Positions 12,532 to 24,413 are shown, counted from the stretch's first letter. The stretch is 64,000 nucleotides of DNA from Zoroaster sp. YZ-2022 (GCA_029582265.1 CM055816.1:34173049-34237048), one strand, 5' to 3'. The notes: generated from the sequence alone by a model not told the origin. Numbers and translations: made by a program.

Positions 12532-13051
12532 TTAATGCTTAAATAGTTTTTGTTTTACAAAATTAAGGTAGGAGGTGTAACCTGTATGTTATTAATAATG
12601 GCTGGTGTATTTTGTTGATTACATGTATGTATAATGATATTGACATATTTTGCAGGGGTATATCTTGTTCAAGATGATAGATGATGTTGTGTTTTGATAC
12701 ACGATCCATCGCCACAAGAGGGCGATATACTATCTTTGCCCAAGACGAACCGCTATCACACTTGAACCGCTATTAATTGGTCAGAGTTTGATAAAATTAC
12801 TATGGACCAATCACAGGCCTACTTTCATTGGACACTTGGAAATCCAAGATTGCAACCACAGATACTTTCATTTTACGATGGAAATTAATTTATGAAACCC
12901 AAACTATTATACCTAAATGTTAAGTTTTTTTTATGAAAATAAAGGTGGAAAAAAGAATTAGATTTTACTTTCACGTAAATTTTGCAGATTGATTGTATAA
13001 ATGAGGGAATGTTTTCTGGGATCAATGAACAAAAAAGGTTGCATGAACTTT

Positions 13052-13198
13052 TTAAAAGTTTGAAGCAACACCTGGTTTCATGCGCATGAAATCGAGGGAA
13101 GCATACTCGGTTGATTCTTCAGTTTGGATTGGGGGCTTGTCTGGAGGGTGATCCTTCAAATGGGAGACTTCAGCATAAATCAGTCCTTCTTCATTGAC
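13052..13198 (-). CDS. Terminal tail exon with ITIM and ITSM-like motif, unit C
   Basis: Same exon as in A and B with one visible residue change (DFMRMK instead of DFRRMK). The LIYAEV and TEYASL motifs, proline-rich linker and TAA stop are kept. It is the first terminal exon met by a transcript coming from the Ig exons, after the TYANL exon at 24358-24413; the Gypsy element lies in the intron between them. The acceptor has CCACCTTTTCAG and the intron before it contains a base change near GTTATCCACC. Confidence 0.8.
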   Translation of the reverse strand, partial: VNEEGLIYAEVSHLKDHPPDKPPIQTEESTEYASLDFMRMKPGVASNF

Positions 13199-14952
13199 CT
13201 GAAAAGGTGGATAACAAAAATAACGATAATAAGTACTATAGGTGAAGTAGGTTAAATATATGAAGTAGGTGATGGTACCAAACATCCCAAGAAATGATTC
13301 CTTCTGAAATGCTGAAATGTTTTTTGAAAACTTGAAATGTACATTGTATTAATAATTTGATAAATTTTACCTTTTTAGAATGAATGCAAACAAATTTGAA
13401 TACATTTTCAATATTCTCTTGTTACCCATAATGAAAATTGTTACACTATCACAGATTGGTTCCTGCAGATATCTCTTGATTCTTATAAAGTATGAATGCA
13501 TTAACGGACAATTTACCAATGGTGTACCATTCCTTTAAGGCCTGTTTACATAATTAAACATAACTTTACCAGCAAGAGTATATCAAAATGGGATTTTCTC
13601 AATGACTTCATGATTTTATCACATGCAGCAAAGGCTAATTATAAGTATGGTGGCCGAGTGGTCTAGTGCACTGAACTCAAGTTCTGGTGTTGTCAGAACT
13701 TGTGTCCTTGACACTTAACCATATATGATTTGTCCTTCGGATGGGATGTTAACTGGAGGTTACTGTATACTATTAGTCCTCCTACAATCAGTGCAATTTT
13801 TGAAATAACCCATTCAGGCCACTCCAAGCCATTAGCCGTTGCCAGTGGCCTCCTATATATGGTTACCCTTCTGTGTACTGTCACACCACTGAGATTACAG
13901 GGTAAAGTGGTCTCCCATGATACATTGTAGGCCATACTAATATGTTCAAACATTTACAGTGTCCTTGGGTGGCACATGGTTGGTTACTTGGAAAGGACAG
14001 GACTGTACATGTATGTAGTGAAGGTTGCTGAAGAACAGAATTTAGTGGATCGGAGTGGCCTCCATGTGTAGAAGGGTTTTAATCAAATAGACCAAGGCTA
14101 GAGGCTATACCAGTGGCACTTTCAACCCATCTTTTGTAAACAAGTGAAGCCATGTGTAACATGGTCTGTGTATTTATGTAGGTTTATTTCGAATTCTACC
14201 TCCATGGGTTAATTCACTGTAATGTGTCCGAGGTACATGTGTAACATGCTTGAAAGTCAATCCTTTTTATAATTAGCATTCACTGTATCTTCGAGAATTT
14301 AAAATACATATATAAATAAATAAAAAAATGGGAAAACAGCAACTGTCCAGATGCTATCACATAATAATTATTGTGGTACAAAATCTTCAAAATGTACCAT
14401 GCATTTTTGTTGATCTTTCATATTCAGCACTTATCGCCTGTAAATCTTGATAGGTAGTAATTTTGTCCCATTTGAAGAGGTGAATGTACTAGTTTTCCCC
14501 CAAAAAGTGCCCCTTGGAGGATTTTGATGGATTTGGGGTGGTTAGGGTTACGATGGTAATTACCAATGTTGTACCTTCCCTTTAAAGTTAGTGTGTCAAG
14601 TCACAAAGAGAAATTCTTGCACAAGATGTCAATAGTCAACAGTAATAATATCAAGTGTGTTTGCAGTATAATAACAAACAATCAGGAGACGCGTGTGAAG
14701 ATTGGTTATCTACAAACGGCTGTCCGTCTGACATAACCTTCTGTTGATTGTTGGATAAATTTGTTTCAAACCGAGGTCAAAAGCTTAAATATCTTGGAAA
14801 CAGTAGCCAATCAGCAATTTTAATTATCATATTTGAATTCAGCACATCAAAATCCATAATAAATAGCACATTTTATCTCCGAAGCAGACAACTTTAAAAA
14901 AATTGTTGACCAGTGTAATAAGCTGACACATTCACAAGTTTGTTTCATCTAC

Positions 14953-15381
14953 ATGTATCTTGATTCAAAGAGATTAAGCATACTCATAGAAGCAGTTTTG
15001 CCAACATTACCAATGTTGTACCTTCCCTTCAATGTATATATCTTGATTCAAAGAGAGGAAGCATACTCATAGAAGCAGTTTTGCCAACATTACCAATGTT
15101 GTTCCTTCCCTTCAATGTATATCTTGATTCAAAGAGAGTAAGCATACCCATAGAAGCAGTTTTGCCAACATTACCAATGCTGTACCTTCCCTTCAATGTA
15201 TATCTTGATTCAAAGAGAGTAAGCATACTCATAGAAGCAGTTTTGCCAACATTACCAATGCTGTACCTTCCCTTCAATGTATATCTTGATTCAAAGAGGG
15301 TAAGCATTCTCCTACAGGCTATTTTGCCAACATTACCAATGCTGTACCTTCCCTTCAATGTATATCTTGATTCAAAGAGGG
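14953..15381. repeat. 81-bp minisatellite, partial unit D
   Basis: Just over five repeats, the last cut at ATTCAAAGAGGG by the Gypsy 5' LTR. This minisatellite is the insertion site of the retrotransposon. Confidence 0.88.
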
Positions 15382-16451
15382 TGTAGTAACCAGTCACAAA
15401 AATAATTATTTGTTATTTGATATTTAATCATAGTTGTTATATAATCTTGGCTAAGAGTTTTTTTACCATGTTAAATTCAAGCATTTAGATGTTTCTTTCA
15501 ATCAACCCAGAAACTTGCCTAGACAGGGAGCCAGTTTATTGCCTTGTTTTGATGAATATGTAGTGTATATTCAATTACTTAAACAATAAGTTTTTTTAAT
15601 TAACATATTCATTAGTACCACAGTTCTTAGCCAATCAGAGCCCGAATTAGTATTCCTTTTGGGGCCATGTTTTTTCCGTTGTTTTCTTTGCTGGCTCTCG
15701 TACGTACGTGTATTACCGGTACTTTAGCACGATGTACTGATGTGATGGTATGGTCGGATGAAATGAAACTCAAGATTGTGAAAACGCGGAACACACACAA
15801 CCAGCTATGAGAAAGATAATGTTATAAATATAATACTTTAATAGCGTCGACCAGATCAACCGACATTTTTAACTGAGCCAGTGAGCAGGTCGTTTGGTGT
15901 GACTTTAGTCGTTTGTCTAATTATTCAGATTTCACCAGGGAGTTAAACGACCAGTTGCGTTTTCTGCACCCATGTGTTTGCATCGTGTGAGCGTAGCACC
16001 GACATTTTGTGTGTTTTCATCGTGTGAGCGTAGCACCGCCATTTTTGTGTTTTCATCGTGTGAGCGTAGCACCGCCATTTTTGTGTTTTCATCGTATGAC
16101 ATCACCACGTCGCAGCACGGATCGACGGACTGTAAAAACGCTACTTTCATCCCATGAGCGTTATCACTTTATCACATGTGGAGCATTTGTTTCGCTTGAA
16201 CTAAACTGAACGCTGTAACATTGTAATTTAAAGGGTTTTATTAATCACCGGTTTAGAAGTGACTTAATTTATAATAAATTGCCTAAATCAAGTATATACT
16301 TTTGTGTTTGATCATACATTTTTGTTCGTGGATCACACATTAAAACGTAGGGTACCTTCTGATAATTTTATTGAATAATTGAAATTGATTTTTGAAGATT
16401 GTTGCAGAAATCCTAAATTATATTCATACTCTTAACCAGGAAATCCCTACA
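15382..16451 (+). repeat. 5' LTR
   Basis: A 1070-base LTR starting TGTAGTAACCAGTCAC and ending CCCTACA (TG...CA). The left flank ends AGGG, matching the target duplication seen at the solo LTR of the same family. Confidence 0.9.
15975..16100 (+). repeat. 37-bp tandem repeats in the LTR
   Basis: About three copies of a unit containing CGTGTGAGCGTAGCACCGCC and TTTTTGTGTTTTCAT. Also present in the solo LTR (22932-23048). Position within U3/R suggests a possible enhancer repeat; inference only. Confidence 0.75.
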
Positions 16452-16454
16452 AAT

Positions 16455-16472
16455 TGGTGACCCAGACGTGAT
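16455..16472 (+). promoter_or_regulatory. Primer binding site (tRNA-Trp type)
   Basis: TGGTGACCCAGACGTGAT lies 3 bases after the LTR end. It is complementary, with about one mismatch, to the 3' end expected of tRNA-Trp, the primer known for CsRn1-type elements. Confidence 0.75.
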
Positions 16473-16610
16473 TCCACGGGCAGGAACAGCATGATGACAC
16501 ACTTTTATTGATACTTGTGTATAATATCTTATGGTGCTATACTGGTAATCATATCCAGATATAATTCATATCAACGAATTAACCTATGCTTGTATGTGAC
16601 ACTGATAATT

Positions 16611-17474
16611 ATGTCTGAATCCGACGATGATAGCAAGGCTGGTACGTCCTCAACGGCTAAACCTTCTCCATCCCTGCATGTCGTAGGTCTTAAGATCCCA
16701 CCTTTCTGGACGAGTGACCCCCAAATATGGTTTGCTCAGGTAGAGGCCCAGTTCTCGACACGGGGCATCGTAGCTGAATCAACAAAGTATGCGCATGTCA
16801 TCTCCTCTCTACAACCCGAGGTGGCACAAGAAGTGAGGGACCTCCTCCTATCCCCGCCGAAAGAGAAACAGTACCCCATTCTCAAGGAAACTTTGATTCA
16901 GCGGACATCAGCCTCGGAGCAGAGGCGGGTCCAACTCCTGCTCAACGAAGAGGTGCTCGGAGATCGCAAGCCCTCACAGCTCTTACGCCACATGCACCAG
17001 CTTTTGGGGTGACAAAAGATAGAGGCAGGCATTCTACGTCAGCTATTCCTACAACGTCTGCCACCTAACATCCGTCTGATCCTCGCCTCAACTAGCGACT
17101 CCACCACTGTCGATGATCTCGCTACTCTAGCTGACCGGCTAGTTGAAACGCAAGTACCGACCATTTCACAAGTTCTTCCTTCATCCGAGATGCAGGACCT
17201 CAAGGAACAACTGTCGCAACTAACTAAGCAAGTTAGTTCCCTCCAAGTGCAACTGGAGCGCCAGCGTTCTCGCTCCCGCCCCCGCTCTCGCGGTCAACCC
17301 CGCAATCGTGGTCATGCTGCTAATTCCAATCCAGTGAGAGTGCAACCTGACTCTACCACTTCATCCAGGACCCATTGTTGGTATCATGCACGATTCGGGG
17401 ACAAGGCTCACAAATGTGTATCACCCTGCAGCTATACTGACGACCATCAGGGAAATGCGCCTCCCAGGGGGTAG
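16611..17474 (+). pseudogene. gag: Gag, interrupted
   Basis: The frame opens at ATG 16611 (MSESDDDSKAGTSS) and continues to a TAG at 17472, with one in-frame TGA at 17010-17012. The first half has a retroviral-type capsid region (FWTSDPQIWFAQVEAQF, a motif common in Gypsy Gag). After the stop comes a coiled region, an Arg/Ser/Pro-rich basic stretch (RQRSRSRPRSRG) and a zinc finger [18 protein letters not shown] of form C-x2-H-x9-C-x3-C. CHCC order is the known hallmark of CsRn1-type Gag. The last ~90 bases overlap the pol frame, which is one base ahead, so pol would need a frameshift. The TGA makes this copy non-functional unless read through. Confidence 0.85.
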
Positions 17475-20400
17475 GTGCGGCACTTCCCACTGGGCGAGAT
17501 GGCAGCCGCCTTTTTTATGTTTCAAGTACTCTAACTGCAGGTTTTTGGTGGATACTGGGGCAGCTGTGAGTGTGTTTCCCCCCAATGCAACAGAGCGGCG
17601 TCGCAGCTCGTCACTTATCCTGCAGGCTGCCAATGGTACCCCCATCCCCACCTACGGACAGCGTTCCTTAACGCTAGACTTCGGACTCCGTCGGACTTGC
17701 AGATGGGTATTCGTACTCGCAAATACTCCTACTCCGATTTTGGGGGCAGACTTTCTGAGACATTTTGCTCTGTTAGTCGATGTTTCAAAGCATCAACTCA
17801 TTGACACTACTACCCACCTGGTCGTAAAAGGGTTCAACTCCTTGGAGACGCCTGTCAGTCCAGTTTTCTCTACACCCTCTCCAAGTACATATGACAACAT
17901 CCTCCAGGACTTTCCAGAGATTACACAGCCTTTGTGTAAGGAGACGCCATTGAAGCATGATGTCACTCACCATATCTTGACCAAAGGGCCACCAGTCAAA
18001 GCTCGTCCTCGCCGTCTGGCACCCGATCGCTTAGAGGTTGCCAAGCAAGAGTTTGAACATATGCTCGAGTTGGGCATAGTCCGTGCATCAGACAGCAACT
18101 GGTCCTCACCTTTACATCTTATACCGAAGAAGTCACCTGGAGACTGGCGTCCATGTGGTGATTATAGGGCGTTAAATCGAGTGACCGTGCCCGATCGTTA
18201 TCCCATCGCTCATCTTCAGGACTTTGCTGCAAATCTCAAAGGCAAGACCATTTTTAGCAAGGTGGATTTAATACGCGCTTATCATCAGATCCCAGTAGAA
18301 CCTGAGGATGTGAGCAAGACAGCCATCATCACCCCATTTGGGCTCTTCGAATTTGTGAAGATGCCACTTGGGTTGCAAAACGCAGCGCAGACGTTTCAAC
18401 GGTTCATCGACCAAGTGGTCCGAGGCCTGCCATTCGTCTACACTTATATTGACGACATCTTGATTGCCAGTGAGACTCCTGCACAACATGGAGAGCATCT
18501 TCGTCTGCTTTTCACCAGACTCCGACAGTACGGTGTTGTAATCAATCCTAGCAAATGCTCGTTCGGAGTATCTGAGCTCAGTTTCCTTGGCCACCACGTC
18601 GATGCACAGGGAATTCGACCACTACCAGAGAAAGTTCAGGCCGTCCGCGATTTCCCCCAGCCAACTTCATATAAGCGACTTCGGAGTTTTCTCGGCTTGG
18701 TAAACTTTTATCGTCGATTTGTTCCCAACTGTGCTGATATCCTCGCTCCCCTGACCAACCTTCTTGCCAAACAAGGAAAAGGATCCCGCAAACCACTGGT
18801 TTGGTCACCAGAAGGCAGCAAATCCTTCATCGAGGCCAAAGATGCTTTGTCTCGTGCAACCATGCTTGCTCATCCCAGTACCGACACTCCCATTAGCGTC
18901 ATGACTGATGCTTCTGACGTAGCTGTGGGTGGAGTACTCCAGCAACTCACTGACGACTCCTGGCAACCCATAGCGTTCTACTCTCACAAGCTTCTTCCTG
19001 CCGAGACGAAGTACAGTGTTTTTGGACGCGAACTCCTCGCCATCTACTTGACTATCAAGCATTTTCGACATATGTTGGAAGGGCGACAGTTCTGTGTTTT
19101 CACGGATCACAAACCTTTGATCCACGCTTTCCACGCCAAACCAGACAGACACAATCCACGTGAAATCAGAATGTTAGATCTGATCTCGCAGTATACCACT
19201 GATTTGAGGTATATTAAAGGCAAAGATAACGTCGTTGCTGACGCATTATCTCGTCTTGAGGTCGATGCCCTCTACACTGACACAACGGTTGATTTCCAAC
19301 AACTGGCAGCTGACCAGAAGGATGATGCCAAGTTGCAGGCAGAATTGCTGAACCCCACTACTAGTCTCGTTCTCCAGACTTTTCCACTGATTACCACTGG
19401 AGGCAGTATCATTTGCGACACATCTATGGGTAGTCCTCGACCATTCGTACCTCAGAGACACAGGCGTGCAGTATTTAACGCCATACATGGTCTTTTCCAC
19501 CCAGGGATTCGCCCAACCCAGTCGGCCGTCACTTCTCGTTTTGTCTGGCCTGGAGTCAGGAAGGACATCCACAAGTGGGCACAGTCCTGTGTTCAATGTC
19601 AGAAGTCTAAGATTCACAGACATGTAAAAGCTCCACTTGGCACCTTCAGTACTCCCGATGCACGCTTTGAGCATGTACATCTGGACTTGGTTGGACCTTT
19701 GTCCACCTCTAATAGTTATACTTACCTTCTTACATGCGTGGACAGATTCACACGGTGGCCAGATGCCATCCCTATTTCAGACATTACAGCGGAAACAGTC
19801 GCGAAAGCATTTGTAGACCGATGGATTTCCGTTTTTGGTACTCCTGCCACCGTCACTACCGATCGAGGTTAACAATTTGAGTCTCACCTGTTTGCAGAGC
19901 TCACAAAGTTGCTAGGTACCTCTAGACTTCGCACTACAGCTTACCATCCAGCTTCTAATGGACTCGTGGAGCGTTTCCACCGGACTCTTAAAGCTGCCTT
20001 AAAGGCACACGAAGATCCTCAGAGATGGACCGAGTATCTCCCTCTAACCCTTCTTGGCATCAGATCTACAGTCAAATCTGATTTGAACTGTTCGCCGGCA
20101 GAACTGGTTTTTGGGACGACGCTCATGCTACCGGGACAGTTTGTGGCTCCTGATCAACCTTGCACAACTCTGGACCCTGGCAGATACGTTGATAGGTTAC
20201 GCCAACACATGCGCAATGTCTCTCCATCCCGTACCAGAGCTCAGCTGGTCAAGGCCCAGATGCCGAAAGGTCTCACTCAAGCCTCGTTTTGTCTTTGTGA
20301 GAGTTGACTCGGTTAGGAAGCCCCTACAACAGCCATATAATGGTCCTTTCCGAGTTTTGAAGACGGATAAATTCTTCACGCTTTCCATTGGAGGGAGGAA

Positions 20401-20665
20401 GGAGAACTTTAGTGTGGACCGACTCAAGGTGGCGTACGTCGAGCCACCTTCCTCTCCCTTGGAACCGGTAGCGGATGACAGCTTTTCACCACCTGCCAGT
20501 ACCCCTTCTGCTACTCCAGAAGCGGTTCTCACGCCACCCTCTCCATCACGCACTCTTCCCGTCGACTCACCAACTGCGAGCTTTCCTCCTGAGCAACCCC
20601 GAGTCACTCGTTCAGGAAGACATGTGCATTGGCCCAAACGCTATGTGCAAGTCATGCGATTTTGA
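17386..20665 (+). pseudogene. pol: Pol polyprotein (protease-RT-RNase H-integrase), interrupted
   Basis: Open from about 17386 to a TAA at 19870-19872, then continuing in the same frame to about 20265, where a frameshift moves the rest to another frame ending TGA at 20663. Domains in order: aspartic protease ([14 protein letters not shown]), reverse transcriptase ([12 protein letters not shown] and [13 protein letters not shown]), RNase H ([11 protein letters not shown]), integrase with an HHCC zinc region (HGLFHPG, CVQCQ), core residues in [14 protein letters not shown] and SNGLVERFHRTLKA, and a C-terminal GPF/Y-like YNGPFRVL region followed by a Pro/Ser-rich tail. The catalytic residues are all present; only the stop and the frameshift break it. 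Order RNase H before integrase is that of Ty3/Gypsy. Confidence 0.92.
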
Positions 20666-21159
20666 TTTTTTTTTCATTTTTATTAATATTCAATGCATTT
20701 GCCGTTACCTTTTTTTTTTCTCCATGCATAATCACATATGCATTGTTTTCAGGTACAACAGGTTGATTCTGCCGAATTTTCTTTTGAAATTGGTTTATTG
20801 TATAATTAGCATATAACTTATCTAGTACTTTATTATTGTTATAATTCAAGTACGTGAAGAGATTTAGTTGTGGTTAAATGCATATTTCTTTTTTTTTAAT
20901 ATAGATTTTTTTTTTCACTGACCCATTGCAGTACGTCATTGTATATTGTTTATGATACAAATAGAGTCATTGCCACAATTACAGGTCTTATATTCATGGT
21001 TAGATTCTTTACCATTCTTTGCGAGAAGTTCTCTGCCAGAAATTTTGAGAGTATAGTTCTTACTGTTTCAACTATTTTTCGATATGTTTTGTTAGTTTTG
21101 ACTGCCAAATGTGTACTAGTGTTTTGTCGCCCCTCAGAGGTTTATACCACTTCAGGTCT
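20666..21159 (+). other. Untranslated region between pol and polypurine tract
   Basis: T-rich sequence with no env-like reading frame and no transmembrane glycoprotein signature. The element therefore has no visible env gene. Confidence 0.6.
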
Positions 21160-21168
21160 AAGGGGGGG
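21160..21168 (+). promoter_or_regulatory. Polypurine tract
   Basis: AAGGGGGGG directly upstream of the 3' LTR start TGTAGTAAC, separated by TTGA. Confidence 0.75.
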
Positions 21169-21172
21169 TTGA

Positions 21173-21666
21173 TGTAGTAACAAACCACAAAAATAATTAT
21201 TTGTTATTTGATATTTAATCATAGTTGTTATATAATCTTGGCTAAGAGTTTTTTTACCATGTTAAATTCAAGCATTTAGATGTTTCTTTCAATCAACCCA
21301 GAAACTTGCCTAGACAGGGAGCCAGTTTATTGCCTTGTTTTGATGAATATGTAGTGTATATTCAATTACTTAAACAATAAGTTTTTTTAATTAACATATT
21401 CATTAGTACCACAGTTCTTAGCCAATCAGAGCCCGAATTAGTATTCCTTTTGGGGCCATGTTTTTTCCGTTGTTTTCTTTGCTGGCTCTCGTACGTACGT
21501 GTATTACTTTAGCACGATGTACTGATGTGATGGTATGGTCGGATGAAATGAAATTCAAGATTGTGATAACGCGGAAAAAACACACAACCAGCTATGAGAA
21601 AGATAATGTTATAAATATAATACTTTAATAGCGTCGACCAGATCAACCGACATTTTTAACTGAGCC
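21173..21666 (+). repeat. Truncated 3' LTR
   Basis: Matches the first ~490 bases of the 5' LTR, with a 6-base deletion and a few substitutions, then breaks at TTTAACTGAGCC and continues as array sequence (CCAAAAAGTGCCCC). The join falls in shared C residues, suggesting a microhomology-mediated or unequal recombination event. Confidence 0.88.
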
Positions 21667-22463
21667 CCAAAAAGTGCCCCTTGGAGGATTTTGATGGATT
21701 TGGGGTGGTTAGGGTTACGATGGTAATTATCAATGTTGTACCTTCCCTTTAAAGTTAGTGTGTCAAGTCACAAAGAGAAATTCTTGCACAAGATGTCAAT
21801 AGTCAACAGTAATAATATCAAGTGTGTTTGCAGTATAATAAACAAACAAGCAGGAGACGCGTGTGAAGATTGGTTATCAAATGGCTGTCCGTCTGACATA
21901 ACCTTCTGTTGATTGTTGGATAAATTTGTTTCAAACCGAGGTCAAATGCTTAAATATCTTGGAAACAGTAGCCAATCAGCAATTTTAATTGTCATATTTG
22001 AATTCAGCACATCAAAATCCATAATAAATAGCACATTTTATCTCCGAAGCAGACAACTTTAAAAAAATTGTTGACCAGTGTAATAAGCTGACACATTCAC
22101 AAGTTTGTTTCATCTACATGTATCTTGATTCAAAGAGAGTAAGCATACTCGTAGAAGCAGTTTTGCCAACATTACCAATGTTGTACCTTCCCTTCAATGT
22201 ATATCTTGATTCAAAGAGAGTAAGCATACTCATAGAAGCAGTTTTGCCAACATTACCAATGCTGTACCTTCCCTTCAATGTATATATTGATTCAAAGAGG
22301 GTAAGCATTCTCCTACAGGCTATTTTGCCAACATTACCAATGCTGTACCTTCCCTTCAATGTATATCTTGATTCAAAGAGAGTAAGCATACTCATAGAAG
22401 CAGTTTTGCCAACATTACCAATGCTGTACCTTCCCTTCAATGTATATCTTGATTCAAAGAGGG
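21667..22463. repeat. Array fragment fused to the truncated LTR
   Basis: Corresponds to the right end of a 4.3-kb unit, matching unit C from about 14497 onward and ending in the minisatellite. No exon is contained. Confidence 0.88.
22116..22463. repeat. 81-bp minisatellite (4+ copies)
   Basis: Same 81-base unit; cut by the solo LTR after AAAGAGGG and resumed at 23408 with AGGGTAAGC. Confidence 0.88.
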
Positions 22464-23407
22464 TGTAGTAACCAGTCACAAAAATAATTATTTGTTATTT
22501 GATATTTAATCATAGTTGTTATATAATCTTGGCTAAGAGTTTTTTTACCATGTTAAATTCAAGCATTTAGATGTTTCTTTCAATCAACCCAGAAACTTGC
22601 CTAGACAGGGAGCCAGTTTATTGCCTTGTTTTGATGAATATGTAGTGTATATTCAATTACTTAAACAATAAGTTTTTTTTAATTAACATATTCATTAGTA
22701 CCACAGTTCTTAGCCAATCAGGAACTCAAGAATGTGAAAACGCGGAATACACACAACCAGCTATGAGAAAGATAATGTTATAAATATAATACTTTAATAG
22801 CGTCGACCAGATCAACCGACATGTTTAACTGAGCCAGTGAGCAGCACGTTTCGTGTGACTTTAGTTGTTTGTCTAATTATTCAGATTTCACCAGGGAGTT
22901 AAACGACCAGTTGCGTTTTCTGCACCCATGTGTTTGCATCGTGTGAGCGTAGCACCGACATTTTGTGTGTTTTCATCGTGTAAGCATAGCACCGCCATTT
23001 TTGTGTTTTCATCGTGTGAGCGTAGCACCGCCATTTTTGTGTTTTCATCGTATGACATCACCACGTCGCAGCACGGATCGACGGACTGTAAAAACGCTAC
23101 TTTCATCCCATGAGCGTTATCACTTCATCACATGTGGAGCATTTGTTTCGCTTGAACTAAACTGAACGCTGTAACATTGTAATTTAAAGGGTTTTATTAA
23201 TCACCGGTTTAGAAGTGACTTAATTTATAATAAATTGTCTAAATCAAGTATATACTTTTGTGTTTGATCATACATTTTTGTTCGTGGATCACACATTAAA
23301 ACGTAGGGTACCTTCTGATAATTTTATTGAATAATTGAAATTGATTTTTGAAGATTGTTGCAGAAATCCTAAATTATATTCATACTCTTAACCAGGAAAT
23401 CCCTACA
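22464..23407 (+). mobile_element. Solo LTR of the same Gypsy family
   Basis: Starts TGTAGTAACCAGTCAC and ends CCCTACA like the 5' LTR, but lacks about 120 bases near 22721. It is flanked by AGGG on both sides, a 4-base target duplication inside a minisatellite repeat. Its left flank is the same as that of the full element at 15382, so the two probably descend from one insertion copied with the array. Confidence 0.88.
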
Positions 23408-24178
23408 AGGGTAAGCATTCTCCTACAGGCTATTTTGCCAACATTAACCAATGACGTACCTTCCCTTTAAAGTTATGTGTCTGCACTGCCAGAATTGTGT
23501 TGACACAGCTATTGAGTCCAATACAAAAATGAGACAATTTTGTTCAAGTTTGTTTGCTTTTGTTTGTAATAGTGTTGTTTTGAATAGTTTTTTTTTTTTA
23601 TCAAGTGTATCAGGTTCAAAATTTAGTTTAAAATTGAGTTCATGGTTCATTTTGTAGATAGAGGCATTGTTTTGTAAGTGTTCTGGGTGGGGGGGCGGGA
23701 CAATAATACTTTGCCAGTTTATTGTAAAACTCTTTCTCCATGGTAAAATGCTGCTCTTTGTAGATAGAGGCATCATTTTGTTCATCCTACACTACAAAAT
23801 GTCCACATAACATTTTAAGGCTACCATGTTGGTCTTTCATCATTGCTATTCTGGTGATGTTAAGAATTAAATTGAATTTGACTGTACATACATAGTGTAT
23901 GGCTCAGTCTTGAGTCCAGACGTTTTGTGAATCTGCTCACAACGCACTGTACCTGCACACAATGTGCACTGCAAATTTATTTCTGATAAAATAAAGCTTG
24001 GTGATAGACTAGATGTGTCCGAGTTTCTCAGGTTGGCACGCACTACTGCAATATCTGAGTTACTTCGGTGTAAGGGCAAAATCAAATCAATTGTTTATCA
24101 CCCAACCCAAGAATTCCATCAATCTATAGATAGAGCAGAACCCGTTGCTATAAATAGTCAGCTGGCCAATCGCCATCG

Positions 24179-24255
24179 GGTAAGCTCGGTGGTCGAGAGG
24201 TTAAGACGGCTACACTAGTAAGCAAGAGGTGGTTTCGAATCCTGCCCGAGTTACC
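24179..24255 (+). mobile_element. tRNA-derived SINE head, unit E
   Basis: Same sequence as at 3190-3266. Confidence 0.6.
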
Positions 24256-24357
24256 TGTGGAGGTTGTCTCTGCAGACACTCAGAACGCACCGAGTACACA
24301 GTGCTTCATACATTAGTCGGTGTAAGGGCAAAATCCAATCAATTATATTAGACTTAC

Positions 24358-24413
24358 CGTTCTCCCATCATCATCTTGTTTTTGCCCTAGATTTGCATAG
24401 GTATCCTCAGCAT
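24358..24413 (-). CDS. Penultimate tail exon, unit E (TYANL motif)
   Basis: 56-base exon, acceptor TCAG, GTAAGT donor, phase 1 to 0, reading AEDTYANLGQKQ then DDDGRT. It directly follows the SCYEEV exon (26042-26101), which ends in phase 1, so the junction stays in frame. Its partner terminal exon in the transcript would be at 13052-13198. Confidence 0.75.

Larger units (their letters stand above)
2166..15381. repeat. Tandem array of ~4.3-kb units (A, B, C, partial D)
   Basis: The same sequence beginning CTTAAATATCTTGGAAACAG recurs at 2166, 6188, 10488 and 14784, giving unit lengths of about 4022, 4300 and 4296 bases. Unit A is shorter mainly because its minisatellite has two 81-bp repeats instead of five. 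Units B and C are almost identical; A differs at scattered bases. Each full unit carries, left to right, minisatellite, tRNA-derived SINE, penultimate exon (minus), TTAA MITE, terminal exon (minus), second SINE head, and an inverted partner MITE. Array fragments reappear at 21667-22463 and 23408-25492 beyond the Gypsy insertion. Confidence 0.93.
15382..21666 (+). mobile_element. Ty3/Gypsy LTR retrotransposon, CsRn1-type, defective
   Basis: A complete-looking layout: 5' LTR, primer site, gag, pol, polypurine tract, 3' LTR. Clade placement rests on two traits known for CsRn1-type elements: a primer site matching tRNA-Trp and a CHCC rather than CCHC Gag zinc finger. The copy is dead: stops in gag (17010) and in the integrase (19870), a frameshift near 20265, and a 3' LTR that stops at about 21666, where sequence jumps into array DNA. 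The part of the 3' LTR that survives is close to the 5' LTR, so insertion is fairly recent. Confidence 0.9.

Noticed and set aside
20666..21172. env gene in the Gypsy element
   Set aside because: Only short T-rich frames without signal or membrane glycoprotein features.
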